A DNA stretch of 64,000 nucleotides from Sphingomonas sp. 28-66-16 (GCA_002281485.1 NCGF01000010.1:1-64000); one strand, 5' to 3'. Shown: positions 38,701 to 47,591, counted from the stretch's first letter. A program made the numbers and translations. The notes: generated by a model not told the origin, from the letters alone.

Positions 38701-38721
38701 ATTGGCCATCATAGTGCTAAT
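38701..38721 (+). promoter_or_regulatory. Island operator site C
   Basis: ATTGGC at 38701-38706, nine bases, then GCTAAT at 38716-38721 (5 of 6 symmetric). It is 53 bases ahead of the HCCA-isomerase-like gene and 160 bases ahead of the tetR gene, in the 233-base divergent gap. That gap contains no other gene I can support. Confidence 0.6.
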
Positions 38722-38881
38722 AGATTGTTGGCAGGCATGGAGGGTGATGAACAGCCACGGGATGACCGGAAGCATGAGGATTGGCCGATGCGAGGGGGCG
38801 GTGCCGATCATCCGCCCGGGAGAGGACCGGCAATTGCACCGCCTTCTCGATTTCATCGCCACGACCTGACATAGCTAGCCG

Positions 38882-39505
38882 ATGCCGATCAGACCCGCTT
38901 CGACTAGGACCGCCCCGCCGACCGCCGACCAGCGCGATGGCCGCCATTTGCGCAGCGAAGCGACGCGCCACCGGATCGTCGAGGCGTTGCTCGAACTGGT
39001 CCGCGAGGGCGATGTCGCGCCGAGCGCCGCGCGGGTCGCCGAAACCGCCGGCGTCGGCTTGCGGACGGTGTTTCGCCATTTCGACGAGATGGACACGCTC
39101 TACCGCGAAATGTCCGACATCATCGAGGCGCAGGTGATGCCGATCACGCTCCGCCCCTTCGAGGCCACGGACTGGCGCGATCGGCTACGCGAGATGGCCG
39201 ATCGCCGGATCGGGATTTACGAGACGATCATGCCCTATCGCATCTCGGCGAGCGTCAAGCGCTTCCAGTCGGATTTCCTGATGCAGGGCTATCACAAGGC
39301 GCTCGAACTCGAGCGCACCTCGCTCCACGCGATCCTGCCGGCGGCGGTGATCGCCATGACGGCCGAGGCGAGCGCGATCGAGGTGACGCTGAGCTTTCAG
39401 TGCTGGCGTCGGCTGCGCCACGATCAGGGCCTCGCGATCGATGCGGCGCGGGCGGTGGTCCATACGCTGCTCGAAGCAATGCTGGCGCGGATCACCGTCG
39501 ACTGA
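38882..39505 (+). CDS. TetR-family transcriptional regulator
   Basis: A 207-residue regulator. The N-terminal DNA-binding domain spans about residues 24-70 (RHRIVEALLELVREGDVAPS, then AETAGVGLRTVFRHFDEMDT). The C-terminal ligand domain is helical and not assignable. It is the only regulator in the sulfatase island and is divergent from the HCCA-isomerase-like gene across a gap holding operator site C, so it is the likely reader of sites A-C. It overlaps the convergent beta-propeller gene by 14 bases. Confidence 0.9.
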   Translation: MPIRPASTRTAPPTADQRDGRHLRSEATRHRIVEALLELVREGDVAPSAARVAETAGVGLRTVFRHFDEMDTLYREMSDIIEAQVMPITLRPFEATDWRDRLREMADRRIGIYETIMPYRISASVKRFQSDFLMQGYHKALELERTSLHAILPAAVIAMTAEASAIEVTLSFQCWRRLRHDQGLAIDAARAVVHTLLEAMLARITVD

Positions 39506-40730
39506 AGATGCGCGCCACCCGGCGCATCGAGCACCAATAGAGATCGTCGTTCCAGCCGACGCTCGGGAAGACCACTCCCTGGGTGATTCCGCCGATCCGG
39601 ACGCGCGCGCGTTCGGTGCCGGTCATGATGTCGAGCACCACCACCTCCTCGCCGCGACGGCGATAATCGTTGGTGACGATCCGGCCGCTCTCGGGAAGCA
39701 GGACCATGTGGCTGGCGCAGCCAAATTCGGACTGCGTCCACAAAGCGGTCAGCGAACGGTCGGCAGGGTCGAAGCGCCAAGCGCGCATCACGCGATTGGC
39801 CGAATCGAAACCGATCACGATGCGTCGCTCGGGATCGTAGAGCGGTGGATTGGTGATGCTGCCGCCGGGCAGCCCGCTGATCTCGATCGCGTCATGATCA
39901 TCGGCATCGTCAAGCGCAACCCGGATCAGCCGATTGGGCGTCGGCGAGACACCGCGACCGATCATGCTGGTGCGATAGCGGTGGTGGCCATTGTCCATGA
40001 ACCAGGCCTGCCCGCCGCCGAGCTGGACATCCCAGCCATAGCTCTGCCGGCTGGCGCCGACATAGTCGTGCCGCCAGTGCGGATCGAGCCTGAGGCCTGC
40101 CGATGCCGCGTCCCATGCGACCCGGAAGATCGAGCGCACGCCGACGATATAAACGGCGTCCTCGCGCGCGCTCAGCCGCGCGATCGACGCTTCGGGGCAG
40201 GTCAGCGTCGCGACGATGCGTAGGGTCGCGGGATCAATCACGCAGAGCTGCGCCGGTGTTCGGTCCGACAGATTCTTGGTGACGATCATGCCGCAATCGA
40301 GAATGACGAAGCTGTTATAAGGCTGGTCGATCGGCAGCGTCAGCGACTCCTTGACCCGGCAGCGACGATCGAGCCGGTGTGCATGCCGCCCGTAGACGAC
40401 ATAAAGATCGCCATTGGCATGAACCGCCATGCCGCCGGGCCACATCGGCCCGCCGGGCAGCCGCGGCGATTGATCGAGCGGGGCAAGCGTGATCGGATCG
40501 ATCCGCTCGACCCGCGCGGTGGTCGGCAGGCCGACCTGCGCGCGCAGCGCCGAATGGGTGAGCAGAAACACGTCGCCCGGCGCACCGAGCACGGTCATCG
40601 TCGACATCAAAGTCGGCCGGATGGTCGCGTCGAGCGCGCCAGCGAGCTGAGGATCGGGGCCGCGCGGCGCCTGGCGGCGATCGGGCGTGCCATCCTCACC
40701 CGGCCAGGGGCTTGCCAGATAGCCCGTCAT
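39492..40730 (-). CDS. Beta-propeller-like protein of unknown function
   Basis: A 412-residue protein with repeated short beta-strand units typical of a propeller (GGMAVHANGDLYVVYGRHAH, IARLSAREDAVYIVGVRSIF, HMVLLPESGRIVTNDYRRRG). No signal peptide is evident. SMP-30/quinoprotein-like lactonases have similar repeats, but I see no convincing metal-ligand set, so no reaction is assigned. Start MTGYLASPWPGEDG at 40730. Whether it belongs to the sulfatase island is uncertain, as no operator copy precedes it. Confidence 0.68.
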   Translation of the reverse strand: MTGYLASPWPGEDGTPDRRQAPRGPDPQLAGALDATIRPTLMSTMTVLGAPGDVFLLTHSALRAQVGLPTTARVERIDPITLAPLDQSPRLPGGPMWPGGMAVHANGDLYVVYGRHAHRLDRRCRVKESLTLPIDQPYNSFVILDCGMIVTKNLSDRTPAQLCVIDPATLRIVATLTCPEASIARLSAREDAVYIVGVRSIFRVAWDAASAGLRLDPHWRHDYVGASRQSYGWDVQLGGGQAWFMDNGHHRYRTSMIGRGVSPTPNRLIRVALDDADDHDAIEISGLPGGSITNPPLYDPERRIVIGFDSANRVMRAWRFDPADRSLTALWTQSEFGCASHMVLLPESGRIVTNDYRRRGEEVVVLDIMTGTERARVRIGGITQGVVFPSVGWNDDLYWCSMRRVARIFSRR

Positions 40731-40764
40731 CTTCCGCTCTCCCGGTCGCGCCGGTCGGCGCCGT

Positions 40765-41214
40765 TCAGAAGATGAGCAGCGCGATCGGCAGAATGGTACC
40801 GAGCAGGAGCATGACAATTGACATGCGCCGTGTCACCTTATTGTTGAGCGCGATCGCGATCCCGAGCAGCGCCGAAAGCATCAGGCCGATCGACATCAGC
40901 CCGACGAACACTTTCAGCGCGAAGGGCGAGTGCGCGGCTGCAGCCGGCGCGACCGGTGCCTTGTCTCGCGCCGGAGCGCGCGGGGGCGCGTTTGCGGGCT
41001 TGGCAGCCGCGGGGCGTGGCTTGGGGAAATTCTGCTTCTTGTGGACTGCCGCGATCACCGCGATCCATTTGGGCGGGGCAACACCGTTTTCGACTTCATG
41101 GAAATCAAAGGTCTGCAGCATGCCGCTGAACGCGAAGAACAGGATCGCCGGGGCGAAGAGGATACCGAGGTAGAGATGAAATCGGCGCAACTGGCGCATC
41201 GTGCTGGCGGTCAT
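40765..41214 (-). CDS. PepSY-associated membrane protein
   Basis: A 149-residue protein. LRRFHLYLGILFAPAILFFAF is the first membrane helix of PepSY-TM proteins, which often handle heme or iron reductase functions. A Pro/Ala-rich linker (residues about 70-100) and two more membrane segments follow (LKVFVGLMSIGLMLSALLGI and SIVMLLLGTILPIALLIF). Shorter than full PepSY-TM proteins, so it is a reduced form. It lies between the island and motB. Confidence 0.75.
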   Translation of the reverse strand: MTASTMRQLRRFHLYLGILFAPAILFFAFSGMLQTFDFHEVENGVAPPKWIAVIAAVHKKQNFPKPRPAAAKPANAPPRAPARDKAPVAPAAAAHSPFALKVFVGLMSIGLMLSALLGIAIALNNKVTRRMSIVMLLLGTILPIALLIF

Positions 41215-41276
41215 CCGTGCGGCTCCCTCGGCGATCAGACTCCGCCGGTAGCGCGCCACGCGCCGGAGCGCCACGC

Positions 41277-42179
41277 CTATTGGCCGAACGAGCCCTTGCG
41301 ATAGAGCAGGGTGATGGCGACGCGGCGATTGCGCGGATCGGCAGGATCATCGGTGATCATCGGTTCACGATCGGCGACGCCTTCGATTCGCTCGAATCTC
41401 TCGTCGGTCAGCCCGCCGGCGGCGAGCCGCCGCCGCGTCGCTTCGGCACGGCTGCTCGACAGCAGCCAGTTGTTCATGCCCGACGGGCTGCCATAGCCGA
41501 GGCTGTCGGTATGGCCGCGGATCATGATCGGATTGGCGGTCCCGCGGATCGATTCGGCGATCAGCCCGATCAGCTTGTCGGCCTCGGGCTCGAGCTGGGT
41601 CGTGCCGAGGCCGAACATCGAATAATCGGCATTGTCCACCAGATCGATCCGCAGGCCATCGCGCGTCGGCACGAAGCGGATATGCGTCGCCAGCTTGGCG
41701 AGCTTGGCGTTGGCCGCCATCTGGGCCTTGACCTGCCTGGCGATCTTTTCGAAATTCTTCTTGTCTTCGGCGGCGATCGTCCTGTCCTTGAGCGATCCCT
41801 TGTTGCCGGAACCGACATTCGCCCCGCCCTTGGCATCGACCGGAATGGTCATCGATTTGGTGCCGGTCTGCTGTGCCTTGTGGGGGTAATTGTCGAGATC
41901 GGTGATCGAGGCACCGCCGAACAGCCCCGTCGAACCCGCGCTGCTGGCCTTGAAGTTGACGAGGTTGGGCGCGAAATAATCAGCGAGCGCCTTGCGCTGC
42001 TTTTCGGTGGTGGCGCCGAGCAGCCACATCAGCAGGAAGAACGCCATCATCGCCGTCACGAAATCGGCATAGGCGACCTTCCAGGCGCCACCATGATGGC
42101 CGCCATGCCCCTCGATATAGATCTTCTTGACGATGACCTTGGGCGGCTGATTGGCGCCGTGCGGCGCGCGCGCGGCCAT
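41277..42179 (-). CDS. motB: Flagellar motor stator protein MotB
   Basis: A 300-residue stator B subunit. The single membrane helix and proton-carrying Asp are in WKVAYADFVTAMMAFFLLMW, and an OmpA-like peptidoglycan-binding domain follows: MIRGHTDSLGYGSP, then NWLLSSSRAEATRRRLAAGG and PRNRRVAITLL. It anchors the stator to the cell wall. Adjacent to motA with no gap. This is the canonical stator of the two pairs in the window. Confidence 0.96.
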   Translation of the reverse strand: MAARAPHGANQPPKVIVKKIYIEGHGGHHGGAWKVAYADFVTAMMAFFLLMWLLGATTEKQRKALADYFAPNLVNFKASSAGSTGLFGGASITDLDNYPHKAQQTGTKSMTIPVDAKGGANVGSGNKGSLKDRTIAAEDKKNFEKIARQVKAQMAANAKLAKLATHIRFVPTRDGLRIDLVDNADYSMFGLGTTQLEPEADKLIGLIAESIRGTANPIMIRGHTDSLGYGSPSGMNNWLLSSSRAEATRRRLAAGGLTDERFERIEGVADREPMITDDPADPRNRRVAITLLYRKGSFGQ

Positions 42180-43043
42180 TTACCGGCCCCTCAGCCCGTC
42201 GAATACCTCGGCGAAACCCGGCTGGTTGCTGTGTGCGATGCCCGAGCGCGCCGCCTCGATGACCAGCGGCTGCGGGTGGCCGTGCAGCGAGGCGATGATG
42301 ATCTGCTTGACGGTGTGATAGATCGCCGCATCGCCATCGATCACCTGCTGCAGGCGGCCGGCGAGCGGCGCGACGATGCCATAGGCGAGCAACACGCCCA
42401 TGAACGTGCCGACCAGCGCCGAACCGATCATCGCGCCGAGGATTGCGGGCGGCTGATCGATCGACCCCATCGTCTTGACGACGCCGAGCACCGCCGCGAC
42501 GATCCCGAGCGCGGGCAGCGCGTCGGCAAGGCTCTGCAGCGTCGTCTGCGGGCCCTGCACCTCGTGGTGATGGGTCTTGATCGTGTTGTCCATCACCTCT
42601 TCGACGGCATGGACGTCGAGCGTCCCCGACGAGACCACCACCAGCCGTAGCGTATCGGCGATCAGCGCGATCAGCGTGTGATCGGCGAGCAGACGCGGAT
42701 ATTCGGCGAACAGCGCGCTCGACGACGGATCCTCGACATGCGGCTCGAGCGCGATCGGGCCTTCGGTGCGCAGCATCTTCATCAGCTTCGACACCAGGAA
42801 GATGGTGTCGAGATAATCCTGCTTCTTGTATTTGGGCCCCTTCATCACTTTCATCAGGCCGCCGCCGACGGCCTTCAGTTCCTTCATCGAATTGCCGATC
42901 ACGAGCGCGCCGACGGCGGCACCGCCGATGATCAGCATTTCGTGGGGGATCGCCTCCATGACGGGGCCGAGCGCGCCGCCGGTAAAGGCAAAGCCGCCGA
43001 ACACCATCACCAGAAGGATGACGAGGCCGATGATCGGAAACAT
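42180..43043 (-). CDS. motA: Flagellar motor stator protein MotA
   Basis: A 287-residue four-helix proton channel subunit of the E. coli type. The late pair of helices is ALPALGIVAAVLGVVKTMGS and AMIGSALVGTFMGVLLAYGI, and the cytoplasmic loop has the charged segments expected to contact FliG. Start ATG 43043. The motAB pair ends the minus-strand flagellar run, 109 bases after flgL; I could not find a clear sigma-54 or sigma-28 promoter in that gap. Confidence 0.96.
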   Translation of the reverse strand: MFPIIGLVILLVMVFGGFAFTGGALGPVMEAIPHEMLIIGGAAVGALVIGNSMKELKAVGGGLMKVMKGPKYKKQDYLDTIFLVSKLMKMLRTEGPIALEPHVEDPSSSALFAEYPRLLADHTLIALIADTLRLVVVSSGTLDVHAVEEVMDNTIKTHHHEVQGPQTTLQSLADALPALGIVAAVLGVVKTMGSIDQPPAILGAMIGSALVGTFMGVLLAYGIVAPLAGRLQQVIDGDAAIYHTVKQIIIASLHGHPQPLVIEAARSGIAHSNQPGFAEVFDGLRGR

Positions 43044-43152
43044 TATGGATGTCCTTCCCCGAAGCTACCTGACCGTGCCCCGACAGGGATAACGACCGCA
43101 ATCATCAAACATTCACCTAATTTCGTCGCTATTCGGTTACCAAAATCCCTCT

Positions 43153-44061
43153 TCAACGAAGATAATCGAACAGCGACAGCTGGCTGAGCTTCGACAGGCT
43201 CGCCTGGGTCGCCTGCAGGATCGTGCTGGTCTTCTGCAGCTCGATGATCGTCTTGGAGATATCGGTGTCCTCAAGGGCGCTCCGTTCGGATTCGCGCGCG
43301 ACCCCGGCGTTCTCGATCCGCGAGGATTCGAGATCGAGCCGAATGCCGCGCGCGCCGATCGAGCCGCGCGTCGTGCTGACCTGATCGAGCGTCGTCTTGA
43401 GCCCGTCGATCGCGGTAGCGGCCGGGCCGGTGACGGTGCCCCCGGATTCGAGCGCACTGGCGAAGGTGGAAAGCAGCGCAAAGACATCGTTGCTGCCGCC
43501 CGCCGAAATCCCGCCGAAAATCCGTGCCGCGCTTTCGCTCGGGCGGACGCTGAGGCCATCGCCGACCGGGACCGAAGCCTGGTCACCGGTGCCGGTGAAG
43601 CTCACCACCCCGGCGGCGTCGACGGTCACGGCGGTGTCGCCCGTCGCCGAGCCGAACAGCGGCTGGCCATGGGCGTCCTTGGTGTTGGCGAGACCGACGA
43701 GATCGTCGATGATGCCGCGCAGTTCGGTCGCAATCGTGGCGCGATCGGCATCGGAGAGGGTGCCGTTATTGGCCTGGACGACCAGCTCCTGCGCGCGCTG
43801 CAACTGCGAGGTGACATTTCCCAGGGTCGAATCGGCCTGCGAGAGCACCGTCTGGACATGCGAGATATTGCTCGTCCAGGTGGCATCGTCGGCGGCGCTG
43901 CGGGTGATCGTCTGGAGCCGGCGATAGGCGACGGCATCGTCGGACGGCGCGGCGAGGCGCTTGCCGGTGCCGATCTGCGTCTGCAGCGTCGCGTTGCGAT
44001 CCGCCAGCGCCCCGAGCTGGGCGCTCGATCGATCGAAGAACAGGTTGGTGCCGATTTGCAT
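43153..44061 (-). CDS. flgL: Flagellar hook-filament junction protein FlgL
   Basis: A 302-residue flagellin-like protein. The N-terminal helix region MQIGTNLFFDRSSAQLGALA, then QTQIGTGKRLAAPSDDAVAY, and the C-terminal helix (SDLEDTDISK-type EDTDISKTIIELQKTSTILQ and ASLSKLSQLSLFDYLR) are the D0/D1 pieces. It joins the hook cap region to the filament after FlgK. Separated from flgK by eight bases. Confidence 0.94.
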   Translation of the reverse strand: MQIGTNLFFDRSSAQLGALADRNATLQTQIGTGKRLAAPSDDAVAYRRLQTITRSAADDATWTSNISHVQTVLSQADSTLGNVTSQLQRAQELVVQANNGTLSDADRATIATELRGIIDDLVGLANTKDAHGQPLFGSATGDTAVTVDAAGVVSFTGTGDQASVPVGDGLSVRPSESAARIFGGISAGGSNDVFALLSTFASALESGGTVTGPAATAIDGLKTTLDQVSTTRGSIGARGIRLDLESSRIENAGVARESERSALEDTDISKTIIELQKTSTILQATQASLSKLSQLSLFDYLR

Positions 44062-44069
44062 GACGGGCC

Positions 44070-45416
44070 TCAGCGGATGTCGAGGATGGATTGGAGCGTC
44101 TCGCGGGCGACCTGAATCACCCGGCTCGAGGCCTGATAGGCCTGCTGAAAGCGCAGCAGGTCGACGGCTTCCTGATCGAGATTGACGCCGGACACCTGAT
44201 CGCGGGCCGCCACGGCGCCGTCGCGAATCGAGGTCTGGGCGTCGGCAACCGTCCGCCTGCCCGCCAAGGTCGCGGCGTTGTCGGCGATCTGGCCGGCGAG
44301 CCGATCCTCATAGCCCCCCGACCGCCGCAGCGCATCGAGCGCGGCGAGATTGCTGTTGTCGCGCGGGCCGCCGCCGACCGCCGCAGCGGCAATGGCACGC
44401 GGACCGGTGATGACGATGCTGATGTCGGTCGGCGGCGTCCCGTTCGCGAAGATCGGCGCGCCGGGATTGCCGTCGAGATCGCGGCCCTGCGCCTGAACGG
44501 CGTTGACTCCTTCGACGAAATCGGTGGCGATCTGATTGAGCGTCTGCCGGGCGCCGGCGATGCGCTGGGCCCCGTCGACAATGCCGGCAAGCGCGCCGCC
44601 GGTCGGCGACAGACCCGCAACGGCGCCCGCGCGGTGGACGACGAGCGAGACGGCGCCGCTGTCGTTGCGCAGATAAGTGACATAGCCTGCGGTGTTGCCG
44701 TCGACGAATACCGGGCCGTTGGCACCGCCCAGCCGGACCGTCGCCTGTCCGCCGTCGGTGATCGATACGTTGATGTCGCTGAGCGCACTCAGTTGCTCCA
44801 GCGCCTGATCGCGCTGGTCGAGCAATTGCGCCTCCGACACGCTGCCGGGAGCGGCGCGAGACAGCCCGGCATTGACCTGGGCCAGCGTTGCCCCGATCGA
44901 TTCCAGCGACCCGACCGTCGCCGCCGCGGCGCTGTCGAGGTCGCTGTTGGCCTGATCGAGCGCGCGCCCGGTCGCGGCAAAGGCGCTGGCGACGCCTGAG
45001 GCGGATTCGATCAGCGCCGTGCGTGGCGTGCTCGCGGACGGATCGGTCGCGACCGCCTTGGCGGCGTTGAAGAAGCTGGTCACGGTGGCGCCCAGCTGGT
45101 TGTTGCCCAGCGCCCCCTCGATCGAACCGAGCCAGGTTGCGCTGGTTTCGGTGCGCGCCAGATCGGCGCCGGCGCTGCGGACGGCGGTTGCCCGGAAGCC
45201 GTCGGCGAGCCGGGCGACTCCCGTCACCGCGACGCCGAGGCCGTCGGTCGTGATCCGCTGCGAGAGCCGGCCGCTGGTCGCCGAAATTTCGGCAAGCGTC
45301 GTCGTCCGCCGCGCAAAGCCGGGGGTCGCGGCGTTGGCAATATTGTCGGAGACCGTCGTCAGCGCCGATTGATAGGCGCGCACGCTGCTCGCGCCGATCG
45401 CGAGAAGATCGCTCAT
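44070..45416 (-). CDS. flgK: Flagellar hook-associated protein FlgK
   Basis: A 448-residue HAP1. The N-terminal rod-type motif is VSDNIANAATPGFARRTTTL and the C-terminal helix is NLDQEAVDLLRFQQAYQASS. The middle domain is short compared with enterobacterial FlgK (about 550 residues), as in other alphaproteobacteria. ATG overlaps the flgJ stop by four bases. It forms the hook-filament junction with FlgL. Confidence 0.95.
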   Translation of the reverse strand: MSDLLAIGASSVRAYQSALTTVSDNIANAATPGFARRTTTLAEISATSGRLSQRITTDGLGVAVTGVARLADGFRATAVRSAGADLARTETSATWLGSIEGALGNNQLGATVTSFFNAAKAVATDPSASTPRTALIESASGVASAFAATGRALDQANSDLDSAAAATVGSLESIGATLAQVNAGLSRAAPGSVSEAQLLDQRDQALEQLSALSDINVSITDGGQATVRLGGANGPVFVDGNTAGYVTYLRNDSGAVSLVVHRAGAVAGLSPTGGALAGIVDGAQRIAGARQTLNQIATDFVEGVNAVQAQGRDLDGNPGAPIFANGTPPTDISIVITGPRAIAAAAVGGGPRDNSNLAALDALRRSGGYEDRLAGQIADNAATLAGRRTVADAQTSIRDGAVAARDQVSGVNLDQEAVDLLRFQQAYQASSRVIQVARETLQSILDIR

Positions 45417-45772
45417 GTCGCCTCATCCCCGCCGGTGGCCGGCGGCGTTTCGGCCTGCAGCGCGGCCTGGGCCTTCGCGAGGAAGTCGACCATCGCCTTG
45501 CCGATCCCGAGCGGCTTGGCATCCGCCATCGTCTGCGCGAGCTTCTGGTCCTGCATGTCGCGGAACGTATCGCCGGCCTTGCTGTCGAACAGCCCCTCGG
45601 CGAGATGCGGCGCGCGCATCGATTTGAGCATCATCTGCGTGAACACGGCTTCGAACTGCTTGCCGGCCTTTTCGAGATTCGCGCGCGACGCCAGCCGACT
45701 CGTGTCCGCAGGGACGCTCGACACGTCGAGCGGGCTGGTGCCCGTGGCGGGGAGGGGGCCGATCGTCGTCAC
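45413..45772 (-). CDS. flgJ: Rod-binding protein, FlgJ N-terminal domain only
   Basis: A 119-residue protein with the FlgJ rod-binding domain (KQFEAVFTQMMLKSMRAPHL, then DSKAGDTFRDMQDQKLAQTM) and no muramidase domain. Rod growth through peptidoglycan must use a separate enzyme; the transglycosylase at 54.7 kb is the obvious partner. GTG start, overlapping the flgI stop by four bases. Confidence 0.92.
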   Translation of the reverse strand: MTTIGPLPATGTSPLDVSSVPADTSRLASRANLEKAGKQFEAVFTQMMLKSMRAPHLAEGLFDSKAGDTFRDMQDQKLAQTMADAKPLGIGKAMVDFLAKAQAALQAETPPATGGDEAT

Positions 45773-46875
45773 AGGATGATCAAATCCGCCTTGAGCGCGC
45801 CGGCTTCCTTCAGCGCCTCGAGAATGGCGACGAGATCGGCCGGCGACGCGCCGATCGCGTTCATCGCCTTGACGACATCGGCGAGCTTGGGGCCGGGATC
45901 GAGCAGGAAGATCGGCTTGATCTCCTCGGCGACGCCGACGCCGCTCTTCTGCTCGACCGTGGTCTGACCCTGGCTGAACGGCGCGGGCTGGCTCACGCGC
46001 TGCGATTCATCGACGCGCACGGTCAGCTTGCCCTGGGTGACCGCGGCCGCGCCGACCCGGACCGCCGAGTTGATCACCACCGTGCCGGTGCGGGCGTTGA
46101 CGATCACGCGGGCGGCGGGTTCGGCCGAGGTTACCGTCAGATTCTCGATCTGGCTCATCAGCGTCGCGCGCAGATCGGCGCCTTCGGGCGCCGAGATCGC
46201 GATCGAAACGCCGTCGATCGCATTGGCTCGGCCCGGGCCGAGCCGCGCGTTGATCGCCGCGGCGATGCTCTGCGCGGTGGTGAAATCCGATCGCGCGAGG
46301 TTGAAGGTCAGCAGCGGCGAGCTGGCAAAGCCGGTGTCGACGGCGCGTTCGACCGTCGCGCCTTCGGGAATGCGGCCGGTCGAGGGAATGTTGACGACGA
46401 TCTTCGAGCCGTCGGCGCCCTCGGCACCGAGCCCGCCGACCGCAAGATTGCCCTGCGCCATCGCATAGATCTGGCCATCGGCGCCGATCAGCGGGGTCAG
46501 GATCAGACTGCCGCCGCGCAGCGACTTGGCCTTGCCGAGCGCCGCGACGGTGATGTCGATCCGCTGGCCGGGCTTGGCGAAGGCCGGCAGCTCGGCGGTG
46601 ATCAGCACGGCGGCCGAATTCTTCAGCCCCGGATTGACGCCCGCCGGCAATTGCAGCCCGAACCGCGAGGCCACGCTCTTGAGCGATTGAACGGTATATT
46701 CGAGATTGTCGTCGCCCGTCCCCGGCAGCCCGACGACGATGCCATAGCCGGTCAGCTGGTTGGTGCGGATACCCTGGAACGCGCCGAGATCCTTGACGCG
46801 GTCCGCCCAGGCGGGCTGGGCGGCGAGAAGGCTCAGCAGGAGCGCGAGGAGAAAGCGGCGCATCGTCGTTCCCAT
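45769..46875 (-). CDS. flgI: Flagellar P-ring protein FlgI
   Basis: A 368-residue periplasmic protein with a cleavable signal peptide (MRRFLLALLLSLLAAQPAWA from the second Met at 46863). LTGYGIVVGLPGTGDDNLEY and KNSAAVLITAELPAFAKPGQ are family blocks, and the C-terminus DLVAILEALKEAGALKADLI is typical. It forms the P ring around the rod with help from FlgA. ATG 46875 overlaps the flgH stop by one base. Confidence 0.96.
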   Translation of the reverse strand: MGTTMRRFLLALLLSLLAAQPAWADRVKDLGAFQGIRTNQLTGYGIVVGLPGTGDDNLEYTVQSLKSVASRFGLQLPAGVNPGLKNSAAVLITAELPAFAKPGQRIDITVAALGKAKSLRGGSLILTPLIGADGQIYAMAQGNLAVGGLGAEGADGSKIVVNIPSTGRIPEGATVERAVDTGFASSPLLTFNLARSDFTTAQSIAAAINARLGPGRANAIDGVSIAISAPEGADLRATLMSQIENLTVTSAEPAARVIVNARTGTVVINSAVRVGAAAVTQGKLTVRVDESQRVSQPAPFSQGQTTVEQKSGVGVAEEIKPIFLLDPGPKLADVVKAMNAIGASPADLVAILEALKEAGALKADLIIL

Positions 46876-47591
46876 CAGAAAGGACTGATCACGGAGAAGA
46901 AGCGGCTGAACCAGCCCTGGCGGCTGGCCCGGGCGACATCGCCCTTGCCGGTATATTCGATCTGGGCGTCGGCTACCCGCGTCGAGGCGACCCGGTTGTC
47001 GGTGTCGACATCGGCCATCCGGACGATGCCCCTGATCTGGACGAACTCGTCGCCGCGATTGAGGGTGACGCGCTTGCCGCCCTGCACCAACATCGTGCCG
47101 TTGGGATAGACGGCGGCGACGGTGACGCTGAGCTCGCCCGACAGCGAGTTGGACTGATCGGTCGCGCCCTTGCCATTGAAACCGCGATTGCCGCTGATCT
47201 TGGCGGCGTTGGGATCGAACGACAGCGGCCCCGAACTCGGCGGGGTGAAGCCCAGCTTGCCGCTGCTGTCGAGCTGCGAGCTTGCCGATTTCGACGCGAA
47301 GGTGCGCTCGACCAGGACGATCGTCAGCGGATCGCCGACACGCTTGGCACGCCAGCCCTCGTAGAGCGGCGCATAGCCCGAGACCGCCTGAAAGATCGCC
47401 CCATTGGGCTGGACCGGCGGCGGTGGCGGCGGCGGCGGGAGCGTCACCGAATAATCGATCTTGGGCTTCTTCTTGCCGAACAGGCTGGCCGATGCCGGCG
47501 CCGGCGCGAAGGCGGCGACGAGCAGCGTGCCGATCGCGATACCGGCCGCAAAGCGCACGAGCGCGGCGCTGTCAGATGTTCTGGTTGACAT
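46875..47591 (-). CDS. flgH: Flagellar L-ring protein FlgH (no lipobox cysteine)
   Basis: A 238-residue L-ring protein: YEGWRAKRVGDPLTIVLVER, then VAAVYPNGTMLVQGGKRVTL and IRGIVRMADVDTDNRVASTR are unmistakable. FlgH is normally a lipoprotein, but this one has no cysteine at all; its signal ends APAPASASLFGKK, like a signal-peptidase-I site. It also has a run of eight prolines near residue 52. It ends in Phe. Overlaps flgG by 20 bases. Confidence 0.95.
   Translation of the reverse strand: MSTRTSDSAALVRFAAGIAIGTLLVAAFAPAPASASLFGKKKPKIDYSVTLPPPPPPPPVQPNGAIFQAVSGYAPLYEGWRAKRVGDPLTIVLVERTFASKSASSQLDSSGKLGFTPPSSGPLSFDPNAAKISGNRGFNGKGATDQSNSLSGELSVTVAAVYPNGTMLVQGGKRVTLNRGDEFVQIRGIVRMADVDTDNRVASTRVADAQIEYTGKGDVARASRQGWFSRFFSVISPF

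Noticed and set aside
27211..39505. Recent horizontal transfer of the sulfatase island by a mobile element
   Set aside because: A tRNA gene lies at one edge, but no integrase, insertion sequence or direct repeat of the tRNA end was seen, and base composition looks like that of the neighbours by eye.
43044..43152. Sigma-28 or sigma-54 promoter ahead of motA
   Set aside because: No GG-N10-GC pair and no convincing TAAA-N15-GCCGATAA element could be read in the gap.
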